64,000 bases of DNA from CAYWKU01 sp964459325 (GTDB lineage Bacteria > RBG-13-61-14 > CAYWKU01), in the NCBI GenBank assembly GCA_964459325.1, contig CAYWKU010000015.1, positions 1 through 64,000 of the forward strand. The letters are read 5' to 3'. The position numbers were made by a program, and so were the translations under genes. Numbering within the stretch: position 1 is the stretch's first letter; every line of letters starts with the position of its first letter. A model generated the notes under the pieces. It was not told where the DNA came from and did no database searches. It saw nothing but the letters and a program-made list of their open reading frames with translations. This document shows positions 33,537-42,422 of this stretch, in pieces.

Positions 33537-34682
33537 TTAACAGACGTTCTGTTCGACAAGCTCATTGATTTCCGCATCGGAAAACCCGAGTTGCGTGAGA
33601 ACTTCCGAGGTATGCTGGCCGAATCCGGCCGGCGGGGAGACAATTTCCCCCGGGGTTTCGCTTAATTTGGCGACTACGCCCTGGACAGGTTTTGTGCGGC
33701 CCTCGCCGACGTCCACCTGCACTATCATACCCCGGTGCTTTATCTGGGGGTCCTCGACCATTTCTCCCACCGACAGGACGCGACCGACGCAGACATCTAT
33801 TTCGCCGAGAGTCTCGAACCATTCATCGCGGGTTTTCCGGTGGAATATTTCTTCGAGTCTTGCTTCAACTTCCTTTGCCCTTTCCCCGGTGCAGAACATA
33901 TCCCCCTCCAGGTCTTCGCAGCCCAGGGTTTCGCAAAGCTTTTTCCAGAACCTCGGCTCCACCGCTCCGATGGTGAGGTAGTTGCCGTCCTTCGTTTCGT
34001 ACACCCTGTAGAAGGGGAACATGCCTACCAGCGGCATCCTGCCGCATTCGGGTGATGCGGCGCTGTCGGCGTATTGCATCAACGGCAGGGTCATGAAACC
34101 CACCGCGGCGTCGGTAAGGGATACATCTATGTACTGGCCCTCGCCGGTTCTCTGGCGGTGAAAAAGGGCCACCAGGATGCCGATGGCGGCGTTCAACCCG
34201 CCTCCTATGTCCGCGATTTGCACGGGTGGGATTACCGGCTTCCGGCCCGGCTCTCCGTTCAGGCCCAGTATGCCGGCGGCGCCTATGTAGTTAAGGTCGT
34301 GGCCCACCATGCCGCCGTATGGGCCGGTTTGGCCGTAGCCGGAAAGTGAGGCGTATACGATGTCCGGCTTGACCTCTTTGAGGTCGGCGTAGGAAATCCC
34401 CATCCTGGAAGTGGCGCCCGGTCTGAAACCTTCCACCACCGCGTCGGCGTCTTCCAGCAACTTCAGGAATATTTCCTTGCCCCTTGGGGATTTTATGTTG
34501 AGCGTCATGTGGCGCTTGTTACGCATTACCGACCATGCGCTCAGGTCGTTTATAAAGCGGCGGTCTTCGATGCGCAACACGTCCGCGCCGAAATCCGCCA
34601 AAATCATGCTTGCGTACGGCCCCGGGAACTGGCGGGACAAATCCAGCACTCTGATTCCTTCAAGTGCCTTGGAAGCGTTCAT
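33537..34682 (-). CDS. CaiB/BaiF-family CoA transferase
   Basis: The 381-residue protein belongs to the class III CoA transferases, which move CoA between carboxylic acids. It shows the family start (LEGIRVLDLSRQFPGPYASMILADFGADVLRIE), GHDLNYIGAAGILG with the catalytic Asp, and QYIDVSLTDAAVGFM. Similarity in layout is closest to alpha-methylacyl-CoA racemase-like members, so racemase activity is possible. GGGAG lies before the ATG. Only 3 bp separate its stop from the next start on the same strand. The acyl substrate cannot be inferred from neighbours. Confidence 0.93.
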   Translation of the reverse strand: MNASKALEGIRVLDLSRQFPGPYASMILADFGADVLRIEDRRFINDLSAWSVMRNKRHMTLNIKSPRGKEIFLKLLEDADAVVEGFRPGATSRMGISYADLKEVKPDIVYASLSGYGQTGPYGGMVGHDLNYIGAAGILGLNGEPGRKPVIPPVQIADIGGGLNAAIGILVALFHRQRTGEGQYIDVSLTDAAVGFMTLPLMQYADSAASPECGRMPLVGMFPFYRVYETKDGNYLTIGAVEPRFWKKLCETLGCEDLEGDMFCTGERAKEVEARLEEIFHRKTRDEWFETLGEIDVCVGRVLSVGEMVEDPQIKHRGMIVQVDVGEGRTKPVQGVVAKLSETPGEIVSPPAGFGQHTSEVLTQLGFSDAEINELVEQNVC

Positions 34683-35000
34683 TGAAGTCTCCCTATCACG
34701 AATTAGTAAGTTTCAATCCACTTCGCCATGTTCTGACTTAATGCATAATTGTTCTCTTATGGTAGAATATTTTAGCTAAATATGGCCGTGGAAACAACAA
34801 AATAAGCTCCGTAAATGCAATTGGAACAACATGCCTGTACAAAAACGGTTTTGTAATTGGACGGCATATGCCTGTTTCGAGCATGAGCATCTATCACAAG
34901 GAGAACAGACAAGGGGCTTAAGCCCCTTGTCCGGGGCTTTTCGAGAGGTTTTTTGAATGAAATTGCGGAAAATTGCCATGACCTCCTATTTTGGACAGTA
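34683..35000. other. Intergenic region with overlapping hairpins
   Basis: Between two divergent genes I see no open frame of note. A perfect 22-bp palindrome lies at 34909-34930. Its right arm can pair instead with GGGGCTT at 34933-34939 (AAGCCCC at 34920-34926), and that alternative hairpin is followed by TTTT, giving a terminator-like structure 60 bp upstream of the DUF3943 gene. The two pairings exclude each other. Confidence 0.6.
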
Positions 35001-35675
35001 ATGTTGGAACAATTTTTTAAAAAACATAACACCCGGTTTGCAGTTATCCTGGCCCTTTGCTGTGTTCTGTCCTCGAACCCCGCGTTTGGGGAGGAAGTGG
35101 AGTGCAGAAAAGAATACCGCCCCGTTTCCCGTAAACATAAAAAGTCGGAGATTCTTAACGACGCTTTGTTGAGCTACGGGCTTTTATGGGTAGGTTACAC
35201 CGTCAGCCAATACAATAGGGTCAGGGAAATCAACTGGAATGATACGAGAAAAAATCTTTTTGAAGTGGGGCCGGTGCTATACGATGAAGGCCACTGGCTG
35301 GCAAATTATGTAGGGCATCCGTGGTACGGCAGCGAATTCTACCTTTTGTACAGGAGCCGCGGCTACAGCAGGGGAGCGTCGTTGCTGGGTATGAGCCTGG
35401 CCAATATTGCCTTCGAGTTTCTCGTGGAAAGCACCACCCAGCCGCCCAGCACCAACGACCTGTTCATAACATCGGCATTCGGCGGGCTTTTCGGATATTA
35501 TCGCGAAAGATGGGCGTTAAGGTTGTTAAACAGGCCGGGGAGGATAAATCACGGCATAGGCCATGTGCTGTGGCCTGAGACGATGTTCGACTTTTTCGAA
35601 GAGGTGAGGATAGCGCCCCTCCATGAAAGGGAAGGCAAGCTCTCACCGGGAGTGCATTTTTACGCCACCTTCTAA
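35001..35675 (+). CDS. DUF3943 exported protein
   Basis: The 224-residue protein has a signal peptide (FAVILALCCVLSSNPAFG) and a DUF3943-like domain: YDEGHWLANYVGHPWYGSEF, YRSRGYSRGASLLGMSLANI, FEFLVEST and PSTNDLFITSAFGGLFGYY. Its hydrophobic segments suggest an outer-membrane or envelope location. Function of the family is unknown. The ATG at 35001 is chosen because it places the signal peptide normally; the ribosome-binding site is weak. Its 3' end overlaps the convergent TPR-peptidase gene by 4 bp. Confidence 0.85.
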   Translation: MLEQFFKKHNTRFAVILALCCVLSSNPAFGEEVECRKEYRPVSRKHKKSEILNDALLSYGLLWVGYTVSQYNRVREINWNDTRKNLFEVGPVLYDEGHWLANYVGHPWYGSEFYLLYRSRGYSRGASLLGMSLANIAFEFLVESTTQPPSTNDLFITSAFGGLFGYYRERWALRLLNRPGRINHGIGHVLWPETMFDFFEEVRIAPLHEREGKLSPGVHFYATF

Positions 35676-37363
35676 TCCCGGTATTCGGTCAGCCAGCGAT
35701 GAAATCTTATTTCGAAATCCTCCAACTTGGTGCCCGTTACTTCACGCAGGGCCTCTTCGAAGCTTTTTCCCTCTCCAATCTTTTCAAGAACGTTGCTTGC
35801 GGCTGTGAGTCCGTATTCCCTGACGAAGAATTTCGTGGCGAAGTAGCTGGTCGTATACGCCTTCAACGCCCGCTCGGACGAGAGTTTCAGAAACGGCCCG
35901 GAAAGCGATTTCAACGAAGAAACACGGCCTTGCTCTACCACCGAGGTTTTCAGCCACGGGTCCGGCGAAGCCCCGGCTCTTATCTGCATCAGTTGCGCCA
36001 GTCCTTCGTTGAACCAGATGGGGCATTGCCCCTCGGCGATGCGGTGTACTATCACGTGGGTGTATTCGTGGTAAAGAAGCCTTCTTAAGTCATCGTCGGT
36101 TTTGTCGGGCAAACCGGCTACCGGCAGGCGAATGCGGCCATCGTATAATCCTCCCACCCAGTGCGGCGATTTTGTCACCTGCTTGAACTGTTTGCCGGTG
36201 TACAATATGACCACCACCGGCTCCGACGGATAATCGCCGAGGTCATAGCCTATGTCCGACCATGCCTCCTCGAGGATGTAAAGCACCGTGTAAGCGGCGT
36301 CTACATCTTTTGCCCCCTGATATTTCACTATAAAGTGCTCGGAATCGGCGGCTATGAAGTCTTCCTCCACCGACTCTTCAGCGGTGATTTTATGAAGAAA
36401 TTTCCGAAGGTCCTTTCTGTCGGGGTTCAGCTGGAGGGCCTTGCGCAGGTGGCGCCTGGCCATGTCCATGTCGTCGTCCTGGTAGTAATACATTCTCGCC
36501 ATCATGTAATGGACGTTAGGGTCATCGATGCCCAGCCGGAGGGCGTCATCCAGATATCGCCGGGAGCGGGAGTAATCTTTTTCACTGTAATAGATAGCCC
36601 CGAGGGAAGCGTGAAGCTCGGCGTCATCGGGAAGGTAAGGCTCCACGTCTCTCAGGTAATGCGCCGCTTGTGTGTATTCCTTGTCGTCAAAATACTTTTT
36701 TGCGATTTTAGACCCTGCGAACTTGAAAGCTTCGGCGACTTTCTCGTCGTTTGGGTTACTTTCCATGTGCTTTTTCAGAATTGACCACGCTTTTTCGTAA
36801 CGGCCTTCGTCCATGGCCTCCGCTGCTTCTTTCGGTACCGTAGTAGGCCGTTTTTGTCCTTGCGCCGGCTCCGTTAGCTCGTCGGACAGCGGCTCCGTGG
36901 CGGGGATTCGCTCAAGCGCCGCGCTTTCCGGTGGTTGCAGGGCCGGGCCGAGTTGAGGCTCTATCGACTCGGATATAGAAGACTGCTCCGTAGCGGGCGG
37001 GTACAAGTTTAAAAGGACGAAGCCCGCCGCTGCGGTGACGGCTATGATGGCAAGATATATCAGCGGCTTGGGAAAAGAGCGACCGGAAGACGGTGAATTT
37101 TCCTTTTCCCGGGCGGGTGGAGGAGTATGGTAAGGGGTCGGCGATTTTATTTCCACCGCCGCTCCGAAAGATTCCAACTCCAAGCGTATCTTTCCGGCAT
37201 GTTCCGACCCGGTAGCCTCGTATACAAGGTTCGGGGGGTCGTAAATAATGCGGTCTTGATTCAGATGCTCCTTTATGCCCAGTTTGTCTGAAAGATACTC
37301 CCGGAAGGCTTCTGAATCGGCCCCCGCTTTGAGTCCCAGAATGAAAATCCTGTATTTAGTCAT
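35672..37363 (-). CDS. Membrane-anchored TPR protein with MA-type metallopeptidase domain
   Basis: The 563-residue protein has an N-terminal cytoplasmic domain of about 80 residues, one membrane helix (LIYLAIIAVTAAAGFVLLNL), a Pro/Glu-rich linker, five or so TPR units (about residues 180-320) and a C-terminal zincin domain with YHEYTHVIVHRI (HExxH zinc site) and WFNEGLAQ (third ligand Glu), the peptidase-MA pattern. It should act in the periplasm on an unknown substrate. It is the last gene of a minus-strand group with a RodZ-like gene (7 bp upstream), a PilW-like gene and an acidic-protein gene. Confidence 0.88.
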   Translation of the reverse strand: MTKYRIFILGLKAGADSEAFREYLSDKLGIKEHLNQDRIIYDPPNLVYEATGSEHAGKIRLELESFGAAVEIKSPTPYHTPPPAREKENSPSSGRSFPKPLIYLAIIAVTAAAGFVLLNLYPPATEQSSISESIEPQLGPALQPPESAALERIPATEPLSDELTEPAQGQKRPTTVPKEAAEAMDEGRYEKAWSILKKHMESNPNDEKVAEAFKFAGSKIAKKYFDDKEYTQAAHYLRDVEPYLPDDAELHASLGAIYYSEKDYSRSRRYLDDALRLGIDDPNVHYMMARMYYYQDDDMDMARRHLRKALQLNPDRKDLRKFLHKITAEESVEEDFIAADSEHFIVKYQGAKDVDAAYTVLYILEEAWSDIGYDLGDYPSEPVVVILYTGKQFKQVTKSPHWVGGLYDGRIRLPVAGLPDKTDDDLRRLLYHEYTHVIVHRIAEGQCPIWFNEGLAQLMQIRAGASPDPWLKTSVVEQGRVSSLKSLSGPFLKLSSERALKAYTTSYFATKFFVREYGLTAASNVLEKIGEGKSFEEALREVTGTKLEDFEIRFHRWLTEYRD

Positions 37364-37369
37364 GGCGGG

Positions 37370-38002
37370 TTAATTAGCGGATGCGGAGCCGCTGCCCATA
37401 ATTCCGGGAGTGTCGTCCGAGGTTTTCCTTTCGGGAGCGGAGTAAGGGCTGTCTTGGTGTGACACTTGAAAATACTCCCGGGGAATCGCCGGCAGCGAAG
37501 CTTCCACCACCTCTTCGGGGGAAGAATTGAAGGAGCCGGGAGCGTTTTCATGCTGTGTAGAAACCGTCGCACTTTCGGAAGCCGGAGGGGTTGTCCGCAT
37601 ACGCGCCTCTTCGTGATTGGCGCAACCTCTGACGGCCAGAATTATCGAGAGAATTACCAGCACCAGAAAAATCGCAGCAGCCCCCACCAATAGCCGCGGG
37701 TCCGGGCCGGCGCGGCGGAACCGGGGTTGCTTTTCATCAATGAAATAATCCTGCTCGTTTTCTTCGATTTCCGATAGGTACTCTTCCAGCCTGGTCACGG
37801 CCTCATCGGAATCGAGGCCTATGTGTTTGGCGTAAGACCTGACAAAACCCTTCACGAAGGTTATGGGAGGCAGATAGCTGAAATCGTCACTCTCCAGCGC
37901 CCTTATCTGGCCGGGGCTGATTTTTGTCGCCTGCGAGACGTTTTCTATGCTGTAGCCCCGTGTTTCCCTTTCTTCCTTGAGATATTTGCCGAAACTCTCC
38001 AT
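37370..38002 (-). CDS. RodZ-like HTH membrane protein
   Basis: The 210-residue protein starts with a Xre/RodZ helix-turn-helix (FGKYLKEERETRGYSIENVSQATKISPGQIRALES; FVKGFVRSYAKHIGLD), then has an acidic segment, a single membrane helix (LLVGAAAIFLVLVILSIILAV) and a Ser/Pro/Glu-rich outer part of about 80 residues. RodZ links MreB to the membrane and shapes the cell. The folded C-terminal DUF4115 domain of typical RodZ is absent. AAGGAG lies upstream of the ATG. Neighbours suggest an envelope function. Confidence 0.87.
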   Translation of the reverse strand: MESFGKYLKEERETRGYSIENVSQATKISPGQIRALESDDFSYLPPITFVKGFVRSYAKHIGLDSDEAVTRLEEYLSEIEENEQDYFIDEKQPRFRRAGPDPRLLVGAAAIFLVLVILSIILAVRGCANHEEARMRTTPPASESATVSTQHENAPGSFNSSPEEVVEASLPAIPREYFQVSHQDSPYSAPERKTSDDTPGIMGSGSASAN

Positions 38003-38027
38003 CTCGGGCGATGGCTTCTCCTTTTTG

Positions 38028-38819
38028 TTATCTGCAATTGAGAAGTCTTAAATATTCCCGGGCTTTTCTGCCGGTTTCCGAATCGGGCTTTTGTTGCACG
38101 ACCTTTAAAAAATGCCTGCAAGCTTCCTTGTGCCTGTTCATGGAGTTAAGCTCCATTCCCATGCAAAGGTGGGCGACCATGGAGTAATTGCTGTCCGGGC
38201 AGTATTCAATAACTTTCTCGTATTCCCTGAGGGCCTCGTTTTTCTTGTTTCTTTTCCCGAGCAAATCTCCCAGGTTTAACCGGGCGGGGCAGAACTTTTC
38301 ATTGAGCCTGATGGCGGTTCGGAAGGAATCTTCCGCCTTTTCAAGCTCCCCTTTACGCATGTAAGCGATTCCCATGTTTGTATAAACCTGCGGGAAATTG
38401 GGTTGGTACAGGATGAAATCCAGGCATTTTTCAAACTGGGTTATGGCCTTGTCCCACTGTTCGGTGGCCAGGTAAATGTTGCCCAGGTTGTTTATTGCGT
38501 CGGGGTAGTCGGGCTTGAGCTTAATGGCGTATTTCAGGTGTTCCTCGGCCTGTGTGTAGCGGTCCAGCATGTAATATGTGGTGCCCAGCAGGTATTGTGT
38601 TTCCGGGTTTTCCTTTTTGAACTCTACGCTTTGTAGAAGCTCCTTGAGGGCCGCCACATAATCCCCCCTGCGGAAGTGGTTGCGTCCTACCTCGTAATGC
38701 AGGTCGGCTTTTTCCTGGATGTTGTTTTTCTTGCCCGATTTACAACCCCAGACAAAAGTGAGGGCCAATAATACACATATCCCGACGGCGGTTGTTCTTG
38801 CAGACATTATTATTTTCAT
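38028..38819 (-). CDS. TPR lipoprotein, PilW/PilF-like
   Basis: The 263-residue protein has a signal peptide with lipobox (LTFVWGC) and about six TPR units covering the rest (YEVGRNHFRRGDYVAALKEL; AINNLGNIYLATEQWDKAI; YTNMGIAYMRKGELEKAEDS). The layout is that of PilW/PilF, the outer-membrane lipoprotein needed for assembly of the type IV pilus secretin. A lone pilC sits at 29295, which fits loosely. It could equally be a general TPR lipoprotein. It is followed by the RodZ-like gene on the same strand with a 25-bp gap. Confidence 0.8.
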   Translation of the reverse strand: MKIIMSARTTAVGICVLLALTFVWGCKSGKKNNIQEKADLHYEVGRNHFRRGDYVAALKELLQSVEFKKENPETQYLLGTTYYMLDRYTQAEEHLKYAIKLKPDYPDAINNLGNIYLATEQWDKAITQFEKCLDFILYQPNFPQVYTNMGIAYMRKGELEKAEDSFRTAIRLNEKFCPARLNLGDLLGKRNKKNEALREYEKVIEYCPDSNYSMVAHLCMGMELNSMNRHKEACRHFLKVVQQKPDSETGRKAREYLRLLNCR

Positions 38820-38846
38820 GTTTTTAATCCCTCGGCAAAGTCGGAT

Positions 38847-39887
38847 TTACATGGAAGCCAGAAAGCGGGCCAACGGTTCAAGGTCAACGCCCTCCATGTC
38901 GGTTTTAGATACCCCGGCCTCCTTTTGGACGGGAGTAGAAGGTTTTTCCGGGGGAGTTTTCTGTTCCTTCCCGGCGGATGTGGGCGCAGGTTGGGGTGGA
39001 GGTTCGGCGGCGGGAGCAGGGGCCGCCTCAGCCTCATGCGTCGGCGGGGCCGGTTCTTCCCGTGGAGCTTCCGGTTGAGAAGTTTCTTCCACCGCTTCGG
39101 AGGCGGTTTCGAATTCATCGAAATCTTCTTCCAAAGATATTTCCTGTGGGTATCCCTCACCTGCGGACGTAGCTTCCTCGGCCGGCGGGGCTTCTTCCGC
39201 TTCCACGGCTGTTCCGGTTTCCGGCTCAGCCTCCACCGCCGGCTCCTCCTCCAGGCTTATCTCCTCGAAGGCGTCCGTTTCCGCCGCCGGCTCCTCGGGC
39301 GCCTCAAAAGTCTCTTCCTCTATGGAAGGTTCGTCTCCCTCGACTTCAACCCCCGCCTGTGCTTCTCCCGCTTCTTCCACCGGAGCGGCTTCCTCGGCCT
39401 CGAGGCTTTCCACGGAGATATCTTCTATTTCATCCATCGCCTCCCCGGCGTCGGCTTCTTCCACGGCCACCGCTTCAAGAGATTCCATCTCTTCCTCACT
39501 TGGCGGGGCCGGGGGATGGAAGCAGGGCAGGGTGTCCACCAGCCTTTTCTGTTCCTCGGAAGATTGTTTACGGAAATGGAGGCTGTCCATCTGAAACCCC
39601 ATTTCGTCCAGGAAACGCAAAGCCTCCCTTTCCACCGACTTGGCGTTATCGCGCGGCTGGGGGCCTTCGTCCCAGTGGTAGACGACCCCCTTGTTGGATT
39701 GAGCCAGGGTGAAATATATAAGCGTTTCATACAGGTTATTATCTCTTTTGAAAGTACAAACATAGGCGTCTGCGGGTTCCGTCGGGCCCGCAATGGCCAC
39801 TTGAGGTCTGATGGTTGAGTTGAGCAGGGTTATGACCTGCTCGCGTTTAACCTCGATGTAAGTTCTTTCCGGGTCAGGTTCGAACAT
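38847..39887 (-). CDS. Acidic Glu/Ala/Pro-rich protein of unknown function
   Basis: The 346-residue protein has an ordered N-terminal domain (residues 1-125: YIEVKREQVITLLNSTIRPQ, ETLIYFTLAQSNKGVVYHWD, ALRFLDEMGFQMDSLHF), a long low-complexity stretch dominated by Glu, Ala and Pro (about 125-320), and a short conserved-looking end (DLEPLARFLASM). No signal peptide is seen. It is the first gene of the minus-strand cluster with the PilW-like, RodZ-like and TPR-peptidase genes. The disordered tail may be a flexible tether. I do not recognise the N-terminal domain. Confidence 0.78.
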   Translation of the reverse strand: MFEPDPERTYIEVKREQVITLLNSTIRPQVAIAGPTEPADAYVCTFKRDNNLYETLIYFTLAQSNKGVVYHWDEGPQPRDNAKSVEREALRFLDEMGFQMDSLHFRKQSSEEQKRLVDTLPCFHPPAPPSEEEMESLEAVAVEEADAGEAMDEIEDISVESLEAEEAAPVEEAGEAQAGVEVEGDEPSIEEETFEAPEEPAAETDAFEEISLEEEPAVEAEPETGTAVEAEEAPPAEEATSAGEGYPQEISLEEDFDEFETASEAVEETSQPEAPREEPAPPTHEAEAAPAPAAEPPPQPAPTSAGKEQKTPPEKPSTPVQKEAGVSKTDMEGVDLEPLARFLASM

Positions 39888-39946
39888 CTTCTATAGGATA
39901 CCGGCAACTTAACGATATGTCAAGGAATCCCGCATAGTTATGGTAT

Positions 39947-40750
39947 TTATTCTTCCCTTCGGCTTGAGCGCCGCGCCACGAATATCATCTGCTCGCTGTC
40001 GGGGGCGAACGAGCGCCCGTCGTACCATCCGAAAACCTTGTGAATTTCCAAACCCGCGAGCTCGAGCATCAACTCCATCTCGGAAGGATATATGAACCTC
40101 AGCTTTTCCCGGAAGCTCCATTTACGCCCTTCGTCACCTTCTTCCTCGTAGATATTGTCTATGAAAAGGTGTTGCTCGAAAAAGTCCCGGAACTGGATGA
40201 CGTATCTACTTACCGGTTTGCCGGAATCCGGCTGAGGTCTGGTGCGGGTGAGTTTCGGGATGCCTTCGGTTTGGTCTATCCGGTGAAATGCCCGGGAGGG
40301 GCCGAAGGGATGGAAAATGTCTATAACCACCGCCCCTTCATCCGACAGGTGGCGATTGCAGGCCTCGAGGCATTGTTTCTGGCCTTTCCTGTCCAGTAAA
40401 AGGAAAGAGTTGGCGGAGATTATTATAATCGGGAAGCGCTTTTTCAACTCAAACCCGGCCATATCCCCGCAAATGAGCCTGATATTTTCCGATAAAGAGG
40501 GGTTTTTGGAGCGAAGTTTATCGCGAAAACGCTTTATCATCAGCTTCGAGGCCTCCAGGGCCCATACTTCGCTCCCGGCCTCGGCCAGAGGTATTGTTAC
40601 CCTGCCGGTGCCGGAAGCCAGCTCAAGAACCGGGCTTCCGAACAAGTTCGCACATTCCTTGTAAAAGGGGATGTCATAAGTGTAGTCATATTCGAAATCG
40701 TATATCCATACCAGTTCCGGATTCGTATATTCTTCGGGAATTTTGGTCAT
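39947..40750 (-). CDS. Class I SAM-dependent methyltransferase
   Basis: The 267-residue protein has the SAM-binding motif ELASGTGRVTIPLAEAG (motif I), the acidic end of strand 2 (VWALEAS), ICGDMAGFEL and FPIIIISANSFLLL, all in the order of class I methyltransferases. The C-terminal beta strands include LRFIYPSEMELMLELAGLEI and FGWYDGRSF, as in small-molecule methyltransferases of the Methyltransf_25 type. The substrate is unknown. GGGAGG lies 12 bases before the ATG. A 59-bp gap separates it from the acidic-protein gene. Confidence 0.9.
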   Translation of the reverse strand: MTKIPEEYTNPELVWIYDFEYDYTYDIPFYKECANLFGSPVLELASGTGRVTIPLAEAGSEVWALEASKLMIKRFRDKLRSKNPSLSENIRLICGDMAGFELKKRFPIIIISANSFLLLDRKGQKQCLEACNRHLSDEGAVVIDIFHPFGPSRAFHRIDQTEGIPKLTRTRPQPDSGKPVSRYVIQFRDFFEQHLFIDNIYEEEGDEGRKWSFREKLRFIYPSEMELMLELAGLEIHKVFGWYDGRSFAPDSEQMIFVARRSSRREE

Positions 40751-40846
40751 AAAATGGTTTTGCCTCCCGGAAATAACTTTTCACACACAATCAGTTCTGA
40801 TGATGGGGGCCTTCCCCGATAAAGTCAATGATGATGGATACATACA

Positions 40847-40875
40847 TTGACTATGAACCGTTAAATTGTTAAAAT
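40847..40875 (+). promoter_or_regulatory. Sigma-70-type promoter upstream of decayed gene and tsaD
   Basis: TTGACT (40847-40852), a 17-bp spacer and TAAAAT (40870-40875). It lies 60 bp before the radical SAM remnant and may now serve tsaD, pyrF and rlmB. Confidence 0.7.
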
Positions 40876-40935
40876 AAGACTACCTCAAGTATATAACCCG
40901 CCGAAAATAAGCGGCAACGCACAGAGGTTGCAAAA

Positions 40936-41311
40936 ATGACCAGAAAGCAAATCTACGAAAAAATAAAAAACGAAACTTTCGGAGCGCTGGGGTTCGGGAT
41001 GTTTTGCGGGATTTTTCCAGTTCTACCTGTCGGCCTACGGGGATGTGAATCCGTGCGATTTCCACCCCATCAGCTTCGGAAACATACGCGAAAAACCTCT
41101 GAAACAGCTATGGGAAGATATGATTCATCATCCCGAGTATTCGGTTCGGAAGTGGAATTGCAGGATGCAATCTCCCGCTTTCAGAGAGAAATATATCGAA
41201 AAAATCCCGGATGACCATGATTTGCCCATCGGCATCGACTTTTTCGGCACTGTATCCGAGCCGACGCCGGACGTGGGCGCCGGGGCCGAGATGGCCACAA
41301 GTGGAAAGTAA
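40936..41311 (+). pseudogene. Radical SAM/SPASM-type gene remnant
   Basis: Only a C-terminal part remains. A first frame encodes MTRKQIYEKIKNETFGALGF; after a frame change near 41008-41012 the second frame encodes FFQFYLSAYGDVNPCDFHPI, then SFGNIREKPLKQLWEDM and CRMQSPAFREKYI, the pattern of the SPASM-like iron-sulfur extension of radical SAM enzymes (YGDVxPCDFxxxSFGNIRE). The radical SAM domain itself (CxxxCxxC) is missing. A promoter stands just upstream and tsaD follows after 12 bp, so the remnant is probably read through. Confidence 0.78.
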
Positions 41312-41323
41312 GGGATAAATCCG

Positions 41324-42313
41324 TTGCTTGTGCTTGGTATAGAAAGCTCGTGTGACGAAACCGCGGCGGCCGTCGTAAAAGATGGCCGCTTTGTGGTTTC
41401 AAACGTGGTCAGCTCCCAGGTGGATATCCACAAACCTTATGGTGGAGTAGTGCCGGAGCTTGCCGGCCGCGCTCACATCAGGAATATCGTGCCGGTGGTC
41501 GGTATGGCCCTTGAAGAGGCCAATGTGGAGCTCGCCGATGTGGACGGCATAGCCGTCACCGTCGGGCCGGGTCTGGTGGGAGCACTGTTGGTGGGCATAA
41601 ATTTCGCCCGCAACGCCGGCTATGTGCTGGGTAAGCCGGTGGCGGGCGTGCATCATCTGGCGGGCCACCTTAACGCCATACATCTCGAGCAGCCCGTCGA
41701 TTTCCCCTTCCTGGGGCTGGTGGCCAGCGGCGGCCACACCTCCCTGTTCCGGGTGGAGGGCCCGGAAGACTTCAAGCTGGTGGGGAAAACCCGCGACGAC
41801 GCCGCCGGGGAGGCTTTCGATAAGGTGGCAAAACTCCTGGGGTTGGGATACCCCGGTGGGGCGGTCATCGAAAAAATGGCCAAAGACGGCGACCCGAAGG
41901 CTTTTGATTTTCCACGCGCTTTCACCGGCAAGGACGATTTCGACTTCAGCTTCAGCGGCCTCAAAACGGCTGTTGCAAGAATGGTTAATAAGAAGAAAAA
42001 GTTTAAAGTCCAGGACGTGGCGGCTTCCTTTCAGGAGGCGTGTGTAGGCGCCATCGTAGCCAAAACCGTAAAGGCGGCCCGGAAACACAGGCTTGAAAGG
42101 GCGGTGCTTTCAGGCGGTGTGGCGGCCAACAGCAGGCTGCGCAACCTAATGGCCGAAAAAGCGGCGAAGTATGACATCGAGATATTTGCGCCATCCGTTA
42201 CGTTATGTGCGGACAACGCCGCCATGATAGCCGCTGCCGGAACCCCCGCCCTGGCACGGGGCGAATCCGCTCCGCTTGACCTCGACGCACAAGCGTCATG
42301 GTCTATTGGCTGA
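41324..42313 (+). CDS. tsaD: tRNA N6-threonylcarbamoyladenosine transferase TsaD
   Basis: TsaD transfers threonylcarbamoyl to A37 of ANN-decoding tRNAs with TsaB and TsaE. The 329-residue protein begins LVLGIESSCDETAAAVV and has the metal-binding GVHHLAGHLNAIH, SGGHTSLF, GKTRDDAAGEAFDK, YPGG and the C-terminal CADNAAMIAAAG motif. It starts with TTG at 41324 with AAGGGA upstream; the invariant N-terminus fixes this start. tsaB and tsaE are not in the window. pyrF follows after about 110 bp. Confidence 0.97.
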   Translation: MLVLGIESSCDETAAAVVKDGRFVVSNVVSSQVDIHKPYGGVVPELAGRAHIRNIVPVVGMALEEANVELADVDGIAVTVGPGLVGALLVGINFARNAGYVLGKPVAGVHHLAGHLNAIHLEQPVDFPFLGLVASGGHTSLFRVEGPEDFKLVGKTRDDAAGEAFDKVAKLLGLGYPGGAVIEKMAKDGDPKAFDFPRAFTGKDDFDFSFSGLKTAVARMVNKKKKFKVQDVAASFQEACVGAIVAKTVKAARKHRLERAVLSGGVAANSRLRNLMAEKAAKYDIEIFAPSVTLCADNAAMIAAAGTPALARGESAPLDLDAQASWSIG

Positions 42314-42422
42314 AGAAGACAAGGATGTCGGGAACCTCCTTTTACTGCAGGAAGAACGCTTTCCAGGATTGCGGAACAGGGAGCTCCCGCCTACCCTTAA
42401 GCGAACCGGGGTTCGGTTAGTA

